Of a DNA stretch of 64,000 nt, positions 34,801-46,084 are shown piece by piece. Under the pieces are notes generated by a model that was not told the origin of the DNA, did no database searches, and worked only from the letters and a program-made list of their open reading frames with translations. This stretch comes from Cordilura impudica. Its lineage: Eukaryota > Arthropoda > Insecta > Diptera > Scathophagidae. Positions within the stretch are counted from its first letter, which is position 1. Each line of letters starts with the position of its first letter. The DNA lies in assembly GCA_963682025.1 (NCBI GenBank), contig OY821518.1, forward strand, positions 17,454,422 to 17,518,421, written 5' to 3'. A program made the translations under genes and the position numbers.

Positions 34801-35344
34801 AAAACAGTTGTGTCTATTTCTGTTATTTTTTGTCACTATTTTTCTTTACATATTGTTATATTTTCACCCTAAGTCCCGTTAACTTTCTGTTGACGAAAAA
34901 AAAATAATCAATTTTTCAAGCAACAACAAGTTATGTCTAAATGTGTAGTTGCACTGGTAGTTTTCTTTTTCAAAGAAAGCGACGTTTGTCGACATAAGTT
35001 GTTTTATCTGCACACACTTTAAATGTAATTTACGTATTGTTTTTTCGTCCTTCTCTAGGATCTATTCTTCTTAAGATTTTTGACTCAAAATTTTTTAAAA
35101 AGTATTTATTGCCCATATCTACAGGACTGTTAAAGAAAAAGTCCTAAAAACTTTATATCGAGCCCATAAATTCAAATATAACGTTTTTTGCCTCTCCTGA
35201 ACATTTTTATTTAATGACATATGCGGTTATTCTAGAAAACCACAGAAATATTATAATGTAATTACAACTCATCGAATAATTTTCTTTTATAAGATTTTCT
35301 TAAATTATCTTGTTTAGAGGGGTTATTTTTAATGCTGCAGCAAT
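34801..35344. other. no recognisable gene
   Basis: AT-rich. Contains one more GACGTTTGTCGACATAAGTT-type block near 34980, related to motifs in family Y. Confidence 0.5.
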
Positions 35345-35672
35345 AGTCCGCCATCATATGGATATCCCAATGACCTGGTACCACTCCCCTATAGTACGAA
35401 TAACTTGATGCAAAGGTTCACCTTGTTCTTCATTGAGATCTTCAAGATTTTCGGGGAAACAATCGAAATGAATGTGTAGGTAACCTTAATATTACAACCA
35501 AGCTGCTGGAAATGTGACAACATGTTATCCACGTGGTCCGAATATCGCTCATCCTTTTTGTTTCCCAGGAAAATGTGTACTATCCAAACAAGTTCATTCC
35601 AGTCATTTCTTTCAATATCTGTCATGGAACTAACAAAGTTTTCATCATTGATTAACCATTTGTAATTTTTGT
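35345..35672 (-). pseudogene. unrecognised arthropod repeat protein, C-terminal part
   Basis: Minus strand: KWLINDENFVSSMTDIERND, WNELVWIVHIFLGNKKDERY, HVDNMLSHFQQLGCNIKVTY, then in another frame DCFPENLEDLNEEQGE and HQVIRTIGEWYQ. This belongs with the fragment at 37268-37459: together they follow the order of a protein I recall as highly repeated in insect genomes (GPQI...LGN..., LGCN...H, FPENL.D...EQGE.FHQ). I cannot name its function. One frameshift near 35480. The two parts are separated by the Penelope element. Confidence 0.6.
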
Positions 35673-37267
35673 TATTTGGCCAGAACGTTTAGATTTCGTT
35701 TTAATTTTTTGAATAAACTAGTAAAGCCTAAGGCGTTCCTCAGTGTAAATAAAAAACAGTTTTTATTTCATGATATTTCCCGAAGTTTTGTAGACTGTTT
35801 GTCTACTTTTTCAAGGCATCGTCTATTTTAAATAATACAAACATTACAATAATACAATAAAATTACACCAAGACAAATTTAACTTACAATGTAAACGTGT
35901 TTTTTCTCCTAATTTTACATTTGTAATTTGGTTTTACATTTAACATAAAACATGTGAACACAAAAAACATGAAACATTAACTTAATTATAAAACACATAT
36001 TAACCTAATATCACAGCTGTGTTAATTTGTGTAATTTATGACTATGTAATTGGTGTTTATGTCATTTGTTGTTCTTTTTATGTTTTGGTGTATTTTCAAA
36101 CTTTCGATCACGTATCTCTTTTTCTCTGTTTTTTCCCTGTCTAGTATTCTAATACCTTCGAAGTCAGCTGTGTGACCTGTTTTTTAATATGTGTTGTGAT
36201 AGTTTCAGTTGATCCTTTTTTCTTTTTGATGTCCATCATATGTTCTCCCATTCTAGTTTATAGTGTACGTTTTGTTGTTCCTATATATATTAGCTCAGTT
36301 CTGATTGCCCTTGCATTTTACTTCATACACCACATTACTTTGTTGTTGTTTTCTTATTGGCGCCTTACTGTTATAGAATATTTACTTAATATTTACTTAG
36401 TGTTTGTAGGCGAAATTAATGTTCTCTGTTTCTATTGACGTTCATAGGTTTTTGCTGTCTGTTATAAGAATTCCTTGGTCCCTTCTCTGGGTTTTTGTTT
36501 TTGCTAGTGTTGATATTTTTTTTAATATGTTAATTAATTTCCTTGGAAAACTGTTGCTATTCTGTCTTTATTTTTAGTGTGATATTGTTCGTCATTTATG
36601 CTGAGTATTCTAAATATACAATTTTTGGCTGTATTCAAAATTTGACTCTTTGGTTGGGTCGCATGAAAATTCATAATTCTCCCAGAAGCCGTTTCTTTGG
36701 CATACCAGTCAAATTTTATGACATTGTCTGTTCGGATTAGTTTGGTATCCAAATACGCTATCCCTTTGTGATTTTCCATTTAAATCGTGAACTGTATCTT
36801 GGGGTGAAAATTATTTAGTGTTTTTAGAATTTCATCGATATCGTCTATGTTGATTATAGCTAGAATATCGTCTTCATATTTGACTATTCAAATACATAGT
36901 CAAATATGTAACGTTTTTCTTTTGCAGTTCAGTAATTGCTTCGTCAAGTAGATTGTCAAGAATAATATCGGCTATTGTAGGGGCAAGTGAATATCCCATG
37001 GGCATTCCAAAAATTTGGGTATACATTTTACCTTCGTAGTGAAAATAGTTATTGGCATTTACATAAAATTTGAGGATTTGCAGAAATTTAGAGCTCGCAA
37101 TCTTAGTGTAGTCCTTGATTATATTCCACTTTCCCATGATGTTCCTTATAGCTGTGTCAATCGCTATATTCGTAACTAACGAAATGACATCAAATGATAG
37201 TAATACTTCATTTTCGTTTCCTTTTATTTTTCGTAGTTGTTCCTTCACTTGAAATGATTTGAGGGCC
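35673..37267 (-). pseudogene. Penelope-like retroelement (RT plus GIY-YIG endonuclease)
   Basis: Minus strand. The RT part has VLLSFDVISLVTNIAIDTA, FYVNANNYFHYEGK and FGMPMGYSLAPTIADIILD, then a catalytic box read as YEDD (36869-36881) across a frameshift, and HKGIAYLDTKLIRTDNVIKF. Downstream, broken frames give VVYEVKCKGNQN, a decayed YIG-like strand and KKTGHTADFEGIRIL, the GIY-YIG endonuclease that marks Penelope elements. Three frames and several stops make it inactive. The 5' part is missing. It interrupts an older protein relic. Confidence 0.85.
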
Positions 37268-37459
37268 ATCAAAAATGACAGCTTTCAGTTTCTCCCAACT
37301 TGAATTTTGGAACTTTCTACTGATATATATAAAACAATCACCGCCCTTGTTGAGAGCTTTGACAAATTGTTTCATGCGCCATAGTTTCAGCCTTCTACAA
37401 CCAGATTCATATAAATTTGTTTCAAATTTTTCACAACTCTCCGAATAATGTTCACTCAA
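37268..37459 (-). pseudogene. unrecognised arthropod repeat protein, N-terminal part
   Basis: Minus strand: SEHYSESCEKFETNLYESGC, LWRMKQFVKALNKGGDCF, YISRKFQNSSWEKLKAVIF, then FDGPQI, where Penelope sequence begins. Continues at 35672 in the same order as the family. No start could be chosen; upstream is not clearly coding. Confidence 0.6.
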
Positions 37460-38169
37460 AATTTTTCAATTTTCACTTTTTGCAAGAAAACGATGCACAG
37501 CGATCATATCTATCCACTGTAAAAATCTTGCATCGATTTTTCTAGTCTTTCGTAAAAAAAAATGCAGTTGTAACCCTCTTCATGTTATAAGAGTAGCTTC
37601 TTAAAATCCAATAAAAAGACTTATTTTGAGTTGCACCCAAAAAACTGGTTATTTTTGATGATCACTGAAAATCGCAATAAGAACTACTGTTGATACATAC
37701 ATATGTATTATTCGCAATTCCTTACAATAAAACAACTGTTTTTCAATTTTATAGTAAATATAAAAAAAAAAAAAAAAACGTTTTTTGCCTCTACTAAAAA
37801 TTTATAAATTCTGAGTTGACTCACTTTAGAGGTACAGGTGCGATATGTAGGTGGAGTTTCTGTAAAAAAATCATCCGTTACAGGTAGCAAACAAAAAATC
37901 ACACACCTATTTTTCCCTTTAATTGACTGTGAACTGACTAGGTATCATAAATGAACAAGAAGATCAAACCGGTGTCCACGCACATTTATAGGCGCTTATT
38001 AGTTTGCTACTGCAATCATAAATATTAAATAATATTTTGTTTACTACTTAATTTTTTTATTTCTGAGAATCATAAAAAGTCACAAACGTTTTTTCCTTCA
38101 CTTCAAAATGGGGTACGTTCACTTAATTGTGAATAAAAGTGAAACGAGTTCAACGATTATTATGATCTA
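37460..38169. other. AT-rich DNA with no recognisable gene
   Basis: Nothing beyond A-runs (37760-37776) and chance frames. Confidence 0.55.
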
Positions 38170-38712
38170 CTAGCTGTTTTTACCCGGTCTTGCCCGGAAT
38201 AAAAAGGCCTTTGACTTGAAAAATGGTTCACTATGCTTATCAGGCGCTGAGTACTTAGTCCCCAATTAACAAATTCCCCAATAAAATGAACTTTCTCCCC
38301 AGAAATTTGTATCGGCAGTAAATACATTTTCTATTTCAATTAAAAATTTTTTGATTTTTTAATTTAGAAGTTTTTTATAAGATGCTGCAGCAAAAATGCT
38401 TCAAAAATAAGCGGCGAAACCGCTTTAAGTTTTTTTTTTCAGTTTATTTGTAAACATCAAATATAACGGAATGGTTCGCAAATTAAAGGAATCGGAACTT
38501 TTAAAAATTGAATTACTTCATTCAATAAGTGATCATCATTGAGCAGAGACATCAAATTCAAGTTTCAGAAATGAAAGACAAATGCGACGTTTAATATTGT
38601 GTCGCAAGGTTTCTTTTTAAGCAACTGCTTATAGTATATGTGTGGCCTCTTTTGATCAACAGGTAATTATTTAACATACGTAGATAAAATTTATCATACG
38701 ACATTTCACTAT

Positions 38713-39180
38713 GCTGTGTTCCGCGAGCGAGCCGCGTCCGCTTCCGCGCGTTTGGCAGCCACACCCGTGCTGCCGCGCAGTTGTTGTCAACTTATTTTAA
38801 TCGCCAAAATATATTTTTTAGAGCATTGCGATATTTTAGATGAGCTGTGTTCCGAGAGCGCGTCGCGTCCGCATCCGTCGCGTCCGAGTCCGCGCGCCTC
38901 GCGCCGCTTCCTCGCAGCTACTAACCGTGCTGCCGCTTAGTTCTCGTTACCTTATTTTAATTCATAAAACATATTTTTTAGAGCATTGCGATATTTTAGC
39001 TGAGCTGTGTTCCAAGAGCGCGTCGCGTCCGAGTCCGCGGTCGCGCACCGCGCGCCTCTTCCGCGCGTTTGGCAACCACACCTGTGCTGCCGCGCAGCTG
39101 TTGCCAACTTATTTTAATTGTCAAAATATATTTTTCAGATCATTCCGATATTCTAGCTAAGCTGTATTCCCCGTGCACAT
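38713..39180. repeat. GC-rich tandem repeat block
   Basis: Units begin GCTGTGTTCC at 38713, 38844 and 39004 and GCTGTATTCC at 39161 (spacing 131, 160, 157). Each pairs a strongly GC/CpG-rich half (GCGTCGCGTCCG, CGCGCG) with an AT-rich half (CTTATTTTAAT, ATATTTTTTAGAGCATT). Arg/Ala-rich open frames here come from composition, not from a gene. Confidence 0.85.
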
Positions 39181-39453
39181 AGCTGCCGCGCAACGAAATG
39201 ATGCTATTGAAAAGAATACTCATTTTAAATGCATTTATTTTAGGACATATGTTGAGAGCAGTATGCAAACGTTTACTAAAATAAATATTTAACAAAATTC
39301 ATTAACTAAAAATATGTAAAAATTTAAGAATGAATTTGGGGAGTAAGTTCAATTTTTATTTCGATTAAAAATGGCGAATTTGTTCATTTCTTGTGGGTAC
39401 CTTTTTTTAAGTTTGGGGAATTTGTTCACCGTGTAGTTATTTCCCTGTAGACC

Positions 39454-40762
39454 AAATTTCAGAGAAATCCGTTGAAAAGTACAAATTTGTATAGGGAAGA
39501 AATATACCACACAACAAAATATGAATTTTATATGAAACTTGGGCGTAAAAGTAGGCGCGGTCGTTAAAAATCATATGACGACCTTCCCTGGAATATGTAC
39601 TAAATTTCGGAGAAAGCCATTGAAAAATAAAAGTTTGTATAGCAATCAAATAAAGAAACAAATAAAAGGATAAAATAAGTTTTATATACATAGAAGTTGG
39701 CGCAAAGTAGGCGTGGCCTGTAAGAAGTATATGGTGACCTTCGCTATAGTATAGAGATCGTGTGACCAAATTTTAGACATCCCTTGAAAAATAAAAATTT
39801 CTATAGTGAACAAAAAACAGAAAATTAATTTTGTATAAAAAGTGGGCGTAGAAGTAGGCGTGGCCGGCAAGAATCATATGGCGACCTCTCTGGAGTACAG
39901 AGATCGTGTGTAGCAAATTTCAGAGAAATCCGATTGAAAAAAAAATTGTGTAGAGAACAAATGTACGAAAAAACAGAATATGAATTGTATACAAAAAGTG
40001 GGCGTAACAGTAGGCGTAACCGGTACGAAGAATATGCCGACCTTCCCTGGAGCAGAGAGATCGTGTGTACCCAATTTCAGAGAAATCCGTTGAAAAATAA
40101 AAATTTGTATAGCGAACAAATATACTAAAATACAGAAAATTAATCGTACATAAAAAGTGGGCGTAAAAGTAGGCGTGGTCGATAAAAAGTATATGGTGAC
40201 CTCAGCTGGAATACAGGGATCGTGCTTACCGAATTTCAGACAAATCTGTTAACAAATAAAAATTTCTATATTGCACAAATATACCAAAAAACAGAAAATT
40301 AATTTTGTATAAAAAGTGGGCGTAGAAGTAGGCGTGGCCGACAAGAATCATATGGCGACCTCTCTGGAGTACAGAGATCGTGTGTACCAAATTTCAGAGA
40401 AATGCGTTGAAAAATAAAAATTTGTATAGCGAACAAATATACCAAAATGCAGAAAATGAATTGTATATAAAAAGTGGGCGTAAAAGTAGGCGTGGTCGAT
40501 AAAAAGTATATGGTGACCTCAGCTGGAGTAGAGGGATCGTGTTTACCGAATTTCAGACAAATCTGTTAACAAAGAAAAATTTGTATAGTGAACAAATATG
40601 AATAAAACAGAAAATGAATTTTACATAAAAAGTGGGCGTAAAAGTAGGCGTGGCCGGTAAAAAGTATACGGCGACCTTTCCTGGGGTATAGAGATCGTGT
40701 GTACAAAATTTCAGGAAAATCCGTTGAAAAATAAAAATTTGTATAGCGGTCAAACAAACAAA
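39454..40762 (-). repeat. nine-unit ~157-bp tandem array
   Basis: AAATTTCAGAGAAATCCGTT-type cores begin at 39454, 39602, 39768, 39915, 40073, 40231, 40389, 40549 and 40706. Each unit also carries AAAGTGGGCGTA.AAGTAGGC and GGAGTA.AGAGATCGTG. Alternate units resemble each other (GGCCGACAAGAATCATATG versus GGTCGATAAAAAGTATATG), suggesting an older dimer unit of ~315 bp. Confidence 0.88.
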
Positions 40763-40969
40763 CAAACAAACAAACAAACAAACAGAAAATGAATTTTATA
40801 TATATAGATATCTCATTTTTTTTTCATAGGTTATGTGGCTTTACGTGAAAGTAATAAGACTTTACACCCTTTCCAGTTTTGGATTTTTCATGATTTTTTA
40901 AATATACAAAATTTTAATATTTTTTCTTATTTTATTTATTTTTTTTAAACAATCATTACTCAGTCAATT

Positions 40970-41265
40970 TTTTGGTGTTTTTTTTTTTTAAATTGGATTG
41001 TTTTCCAAAGGTAACAATTACATCTTAAAAAAAAATAATTTTGAAAATCACCAAAAAATAGTGAACCGTTTTCAAGTTATTCCAATATATGTGGTGGAAG
41101 TGCCTTATTTTTGGACATAACGGTATATCGCTAAAAGTCGAGCTGATAGAAAAAAGCCAAGTGCCGATTTGAAATCTGCGACATCAAATTAGTAAAAAAT
41201 TGCAATAAAGTTCCAGTCAAAGCAAAAAGTTCAATTTTGTTCCTTTGTGTTATTATTTGTAGTAA
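40970..41265 (-). repeat. dispersed repeat family Y, inverted fragment
   Basis: Reverse complement of the central part of 31690-32887 (shared AATAGTGAACCGTTTTCAAG, ATATCGC.AAAAGTCGAG and a spaced tail). Confidence 0.7.
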
Positions 41266-41309
41266 AGTAGTAAAGATGTATACGTACGAGTGATATTTAT
41301 AATATTAAA

Positions 41310-42877
41310 CAAGTAGACCGACTATACGATACCCTATACCATGCGTTTAGAAACTCTATCTCTTAGGCCCAACTAACTGGACATAGAAAATAAGCAAAAA
41401 CCAAATTTGAGTGGGATTTTTATTAATTTTTATACCCTATACCACTATGTGGTTTGGGTATAATGACTTTCTGCTGCTGTTTGTAACAACCAAAAATATT
41501 TGACCTAGACCCATCTTTAATTATACCGATCGAATCAGAATCACTTTCTGAGTTGATTTAACAATGTCCGTCCGTCCGTCCGTCCGTCCGTCCGTCTGTG
41601 TGTCCATGTAAAGCTTGTAATCAAACTGCAGGTCGCAAATATGAATATATTTTGACGATATTTGGTATATAAGCATTTATCGGCCATGGGATGAACGTTA
41701 TTGAAATTGGTGAGAATCGGTCCATGTTCAGACCTAGCCCCCATACAAATTACCCATATGCAATCGACATAAATTGCCATAAGATCCAAATTGTCATATA
41801 GATCCTACTCAAATTGGGTTTGTATGCGTTCGTTACATCCACTAATGAGTAGTCCAAAAATGCTCCCTTTGACCCCATATAGAGCTACTTCCCGATCTTC
41901 ACTTAAATCTATTAAAAAACAAAAATATTGCACTGATTCTTCTCAAATTTTGTTTGTACATATTTTTGCAAAATACAAGAGACTTTACCAAACATGATCA
42001 GGATTGGTCCATTTTTGGACCTAGTCCCTTTATAGATATAGCATCCGATATGAACTTTTTCATATCTGCAGCCGAAAAAATTAATAACAATCCCACTCAA
42101 ATTTGGTTTATGCTTATTTTCTATATCGAAGTAGTTGGACCGAAAGATAGGATCTCTAAACCATGGTATAAGGTATCATATAGTCGGTCTAGACCGACTA
42201 TAATTTTCTTACTAGTTTTTGGCTGCAGATATGAAAAAGTTCTAATCGGATAATATATCTATATGGGGACTAGGTCCAAAAATGGACCGATCCTGATCAT
42301 GTTTGGTAAAGTCTCTTGTATTTTGCAAAAATAATACAAACAAAATTTGAGAAGAATCAGTGCAATATTTTTGTTTTTTGATCGATTTAAGTGAAGATCG
42401 GGAAGCAGCTCCATATGGGGCCTATGACTAAGAGCTGTCCAATAGGGATGATTTTTGGACTACTGATTAAAGGATGTAATATATACATACAAACCCAATT
42501 TGACTAAGATTTGTATGACAATTTGGATCTTATGGCAATTTATGTCGATTTCATAGGGGTAATTTGTATGGGGGCTAGGTCTGAACACGGACCGATTCTC
42601 ACCAATTTCAACAGCGTTCATTCCATGGCCGATAAAAGCTTACATACCAAATTTCATCAAAATATATTCATATTTCCGACCTGCAGTTTGATTACAAGGT
42701 TTACATGGACACACAGACGGACGGACGGACGGACGGACGGACATTGTTAAATCAACTCAGAAAGTGATTCTGATTCGATCGGTATAATTAAAGATGGGTT
42801 TAGGTCAAATATTTTTGGTTGTTACAAACAGCAGCACAAAGTCATTATACCCAAACCACATAGTGGTATAGGGTATA
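41310..42877 (+). mobile_element. mini-me-like element M5, split by M4
   Basis: Left part 41310-41430 (half of the palindrome, then ATACGATACCCTATACCATG) stops in ATTAATTTTT. The sequence resumes at 42216 with TTTTTGGCTGCAGATATG, exactly continuing the element, and ends GTGGTATAGGGTATA. ACGG run at 42716-42742. Confidence 0.88.
41431..42215 (-). mobile_element. mini-me-like element M4, nested in M5
   Basis: Full-length: starts TATACCCTATACCACTATG and ends with the 24-nt palindrome and ATTTTCTTACTAG. GTCC run at 41566-41597. Inserted in opposite orientation into the T-run of M5, so any target duplication is hidden in poly(T). Confidence 0.92.
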
Positions 42878-42898
42878 ATCAAACATACATGAGTGTTT

Positions 42899-43697
42899 AT
42901 ACCCTATACCACTATGTGGTTTGGGTATAATGACTTTGTGCTGCTTTTTGTAACAACCAAAAATATTTTACCTACACCCATATTTAATTATACCGATCGA
43001 ATCAGAATCACTATCAGATTCGATTTAACGATGTCCGTCCGTACGTCCGTCCGTCCGTCTGTGTGTCCATGTAAAGCTTGTAATCAAACTGCAGGTCGCA
43101 AATATGAATATATTTCGATGAAATTTGGTATGTAAGCTTTTATCGGCCATGGAATGAACGCTGTTGAAATTGGTGAGAATCGGTCCGTGTTCAGACCTAG
43201 CCCCCATACAAATTACCCCTATGAAATCGACATAAATTGCCATAAGATCCAAATTGTCATACAAATCTTAGTCAAATTGGGTTTGTATGTATATATTACA
43301 TCCTTTAATCAGTAGTCCAAAAATCATCCCTATTGGACAGCTCTTAGTCATAGGCCCCATATGGAGCTGCTTTCCGATCTTCACTTAAATCGATCAAAAA
43401 ACAAAAATATTGCACTGATTCTTCTCAAATTTTGTTTGTATTATTTTTGCAAAATACAAGAGACTTTACCAAACATGGTCAGGATCGGTCCATTTTTGGG
43501 CCTAGCCCCCATATAGATATAGCATCCGATATAAACTTTTTCATATCTGCAGCCGAAAAAATTAATAACAATCCCACTCAAATTTGGTTTATGCGTATTT
43601 TCTATATCGAGTTAGTTGGACCTGAGAGATAGGGTCTCTAAACGCATGGTATAGGGTATCGTATAGTCGGTGTAGACCGACTATAATTTTCTTACTT
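42899..43697 (-). mobile_element. mini-me-like element M6
   Basis: Full-length, TATACCCTATACCACTATG to ATTTTCTTACTT. GTCC run at 43033-43060. Separated from M5 by 21 bp and inverted to it. Confidence 0.92.
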
Positions 43698-43734
43698 CTT
43701 TTGATTACATTTTTTATATGGAGATATTAATAAC

Positions 43735-43966
43735 AATTATTTATTTGAACCTTACCTAAGTTTATTTTTCTGAAGAATAAAATGAGAATTAATCAATGGT
43801 ACTTGAGTTATAGCTGAAAAGCTAAGTAAACGAACATGAAGATAAGGAAAAATATATAGTTTGAGTCTGAGAATACCAAACCCTTTAGAGGTTTTACTAT
43901 ACTGGCTTAGTACTTTCACCCTGACTTGGAATTGCTCAACCCCCCCAGACAATGACCCCGAAAATG
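43735..43966 (-). repeat. dispersed repeat family Y, inverted fragment 3
   Basis: Reverse complement of the 31590-31790 and 7930-8130 blocks (TGAGTTATAGCTGAAAA, AAACCCTTTAGAGG, CTTAGTACTTTCACC). Confidence 0.7.
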
Positions 43967-46084
43967 TTCATCGGTGTAGTTGCAGAGAATATCTACTTTG
44001 GACAGATATGGAAAAATATTGCCTCTTAGAAATTACGGACTAATGAGGAATTAAGCAACTTCTTTAGCAGTCAACTGCAGTCAAAAATATTTAATTTAAA
44101 TACGGAAGTATTCCTTCGTTCGTGATAACTGTGCTAAGTTGTCGTATACTTTTCCATATATATTTATTTTGATTTTTTACATAAATGAGACAGCAGCATT
44201 ACCATTGAACTTTACTACAATGTTAAATTGGAAATTTCCGGCGACCACATCATAATATTACAGCTGAAATAAACAATTTAAGTAATAGAACATCGCGTGA
44301 TGGTTAATGAGCTGCAGAAAACAAGAGAAAGACTAAAAGCGGATTACAATAAACACGTAGTTGACATTAAGTAAAGCAGTGGAATGAATGGCATTTTACC
44401 AAAGGCAAAGGAGCTCAAAATATAAAATCACTGAAATAAACAAAAGACTTCATAACAAGCGATTAAAATTTTCCAATAGTCTGCTTATTATGTAGAAGAG
44501 AGAGATAGAGGAACTGGGACAGAGAAATGTTAGAGCTTAAATATTTAAAACAATCTAATAACAGCTCTCAAGGTATTTCATAGATAGAATTACAAATTCA
44601 TTTTAAATTTATGGTGAAAAACCTAAAAAATTTACAATCTAGCAACATTTTTCTACATTTTCTTCTAAAGTTTTGGTTTGTAAAGTTACAACGATAAAAC
44701 TAAACTGTGGTTTGTATTGAGCAATAAAAAATTATTTTGTTTTTTACACCAGAAAATCTTAGTAAAGAATTTCCAAGTAATTTAAAATTTTCTGGGTGAA
44801 CCTCAATATAATACTGGTTTATTTACTACGACTACAAGCTGCCCTTAAAGAATTGAATCCATACCTATAGTTAGTAATTATGTGAGCTAGTCATAACTGC
44901 TGTCTACATTCTCACTTACTTCTACTTATGTTCAACAATTTGCTGTCATTATGTTGCATTATACTATTTCGTTTTTAAACTGTACTGCAAACAAATGGAG
45001 AAGTGCAGGCGAAATATTTAAATCTGACAACAACGACGACAATGAAAAAACGTTATGTTGACAAGGCACAATAGATTGCCTGACTACCTGCCTGCCAGCA
45101 GTCTTTGCTAATTTTTAATGCACATACAAAACGTAAACGAACATCCCAGAACAATGAACTACGATGAGCAATGAACTTTAAAAAAGACAAAGTACAATGG
45201 CCCAATGTATAGATAACAAAAGAGAGACTACGAATTTTTAAGGAGCTTAGGTCAACAATAAACTGGTCATCATGTGATAAGTTTGTGAGACACTTTAACT
45301 ATGTCTACTAGACTCGCTGTCCGTGTGTTCATGTAAACTTCGTGTGCAAACTACAGGTTGCAATATTAACAATATTTGAAGTATTCTGGTACTTAATCTT
45401 GGTTTGGTTAAAGATTGATTACTATCCAAATTGAGATTTAGCCTCCACATGAATGTTTTCTATGAGATTGACTAAGGATATCCTCAGATCCATAAAATTG
45501 ATTAGGAAAATGATAACAGGTGACGAATATTACGGAGAGTCAGACTACCTATTACGAAACACTAATAGGCCGAGCTGAGACCTCAGTTGATAATAATGGT
45601 TCGAGGATGGAAACATGGATTTTTCGTAAACTTCCTGACAAATATGGGGTATTTGTATTTTTTATTATAAATCAACAGGGGATGCGCCCTACAAAGCAAT
45701 GCTTTGCATTGATATCAGGAAAATAGGTTATGGGAAGGTGGGAAGAGAGATTGGTATTTGTGAATATTTGACTTAAATTTTATGTTAGAAAAACTCGTGT
45801 TGGGGATTTATTCGATATAGCACTATCTCGATAAACGAAATTTCTCTGTATTGACTTATTGTTGCGAATCAATTTTTTTACATATTTATTAATTCATATT
45901 TTGTAACTTAACACTTTTAATGTTTCTCTTTAGTAGAAACATAAACATTGATTTTTTAGTTTAGGGAAAATAAAGATTTCATTCACAATTTACCCACATT
46001 ATAGAAAATAATCCGCTTTCTCTGGTTGTTAGTTGTTTTTGTGTATTTATATTGTTGTCTGAAATACGTGTTTGGTACAAATAA
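43967..46084. other. mostly featureless DNA with one decayed mini-me fragment
   Basis: 45309-45505 keeps CTGTCCGTGTGTTCATGTAA, ACTACAGGTTGCAAT and the following mini-me blocks in minus orientation, heavily diverged (M12). Elsewhere no motif or gene was recognised. Confidence 0.5.

Larger units (their letters stand above)
38170..40806 (-). mobile_element. Helitron-like element, family H-B, with two tandem arrays
   Basis: On the minus strand it starts A|TCTATATATATAAAATTC at 40806 and ends ACAG-CTAG|T at 38170-38173. Ten bases before CTAG lies a CCGG-GCAAGA-CCGG hairpin. It contains a (CAAA)n run, nine ~157-bp repeats and a GC-rich tandem block. No replication-initiator or helicase coding was recognised, so it would be non-autonomous. 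It differs in sequence from family H-A but shares the plan: TC, CAAA run, GTGGGCGT-bearing tandem repeats, hairpin, CTAG. Confidence 0.68.

Noticed and set aside
38716..39160. Arg/Ala-rich open frames
   Set aside because: They follow the GC-rich tandem block, differ between units and show no domain.
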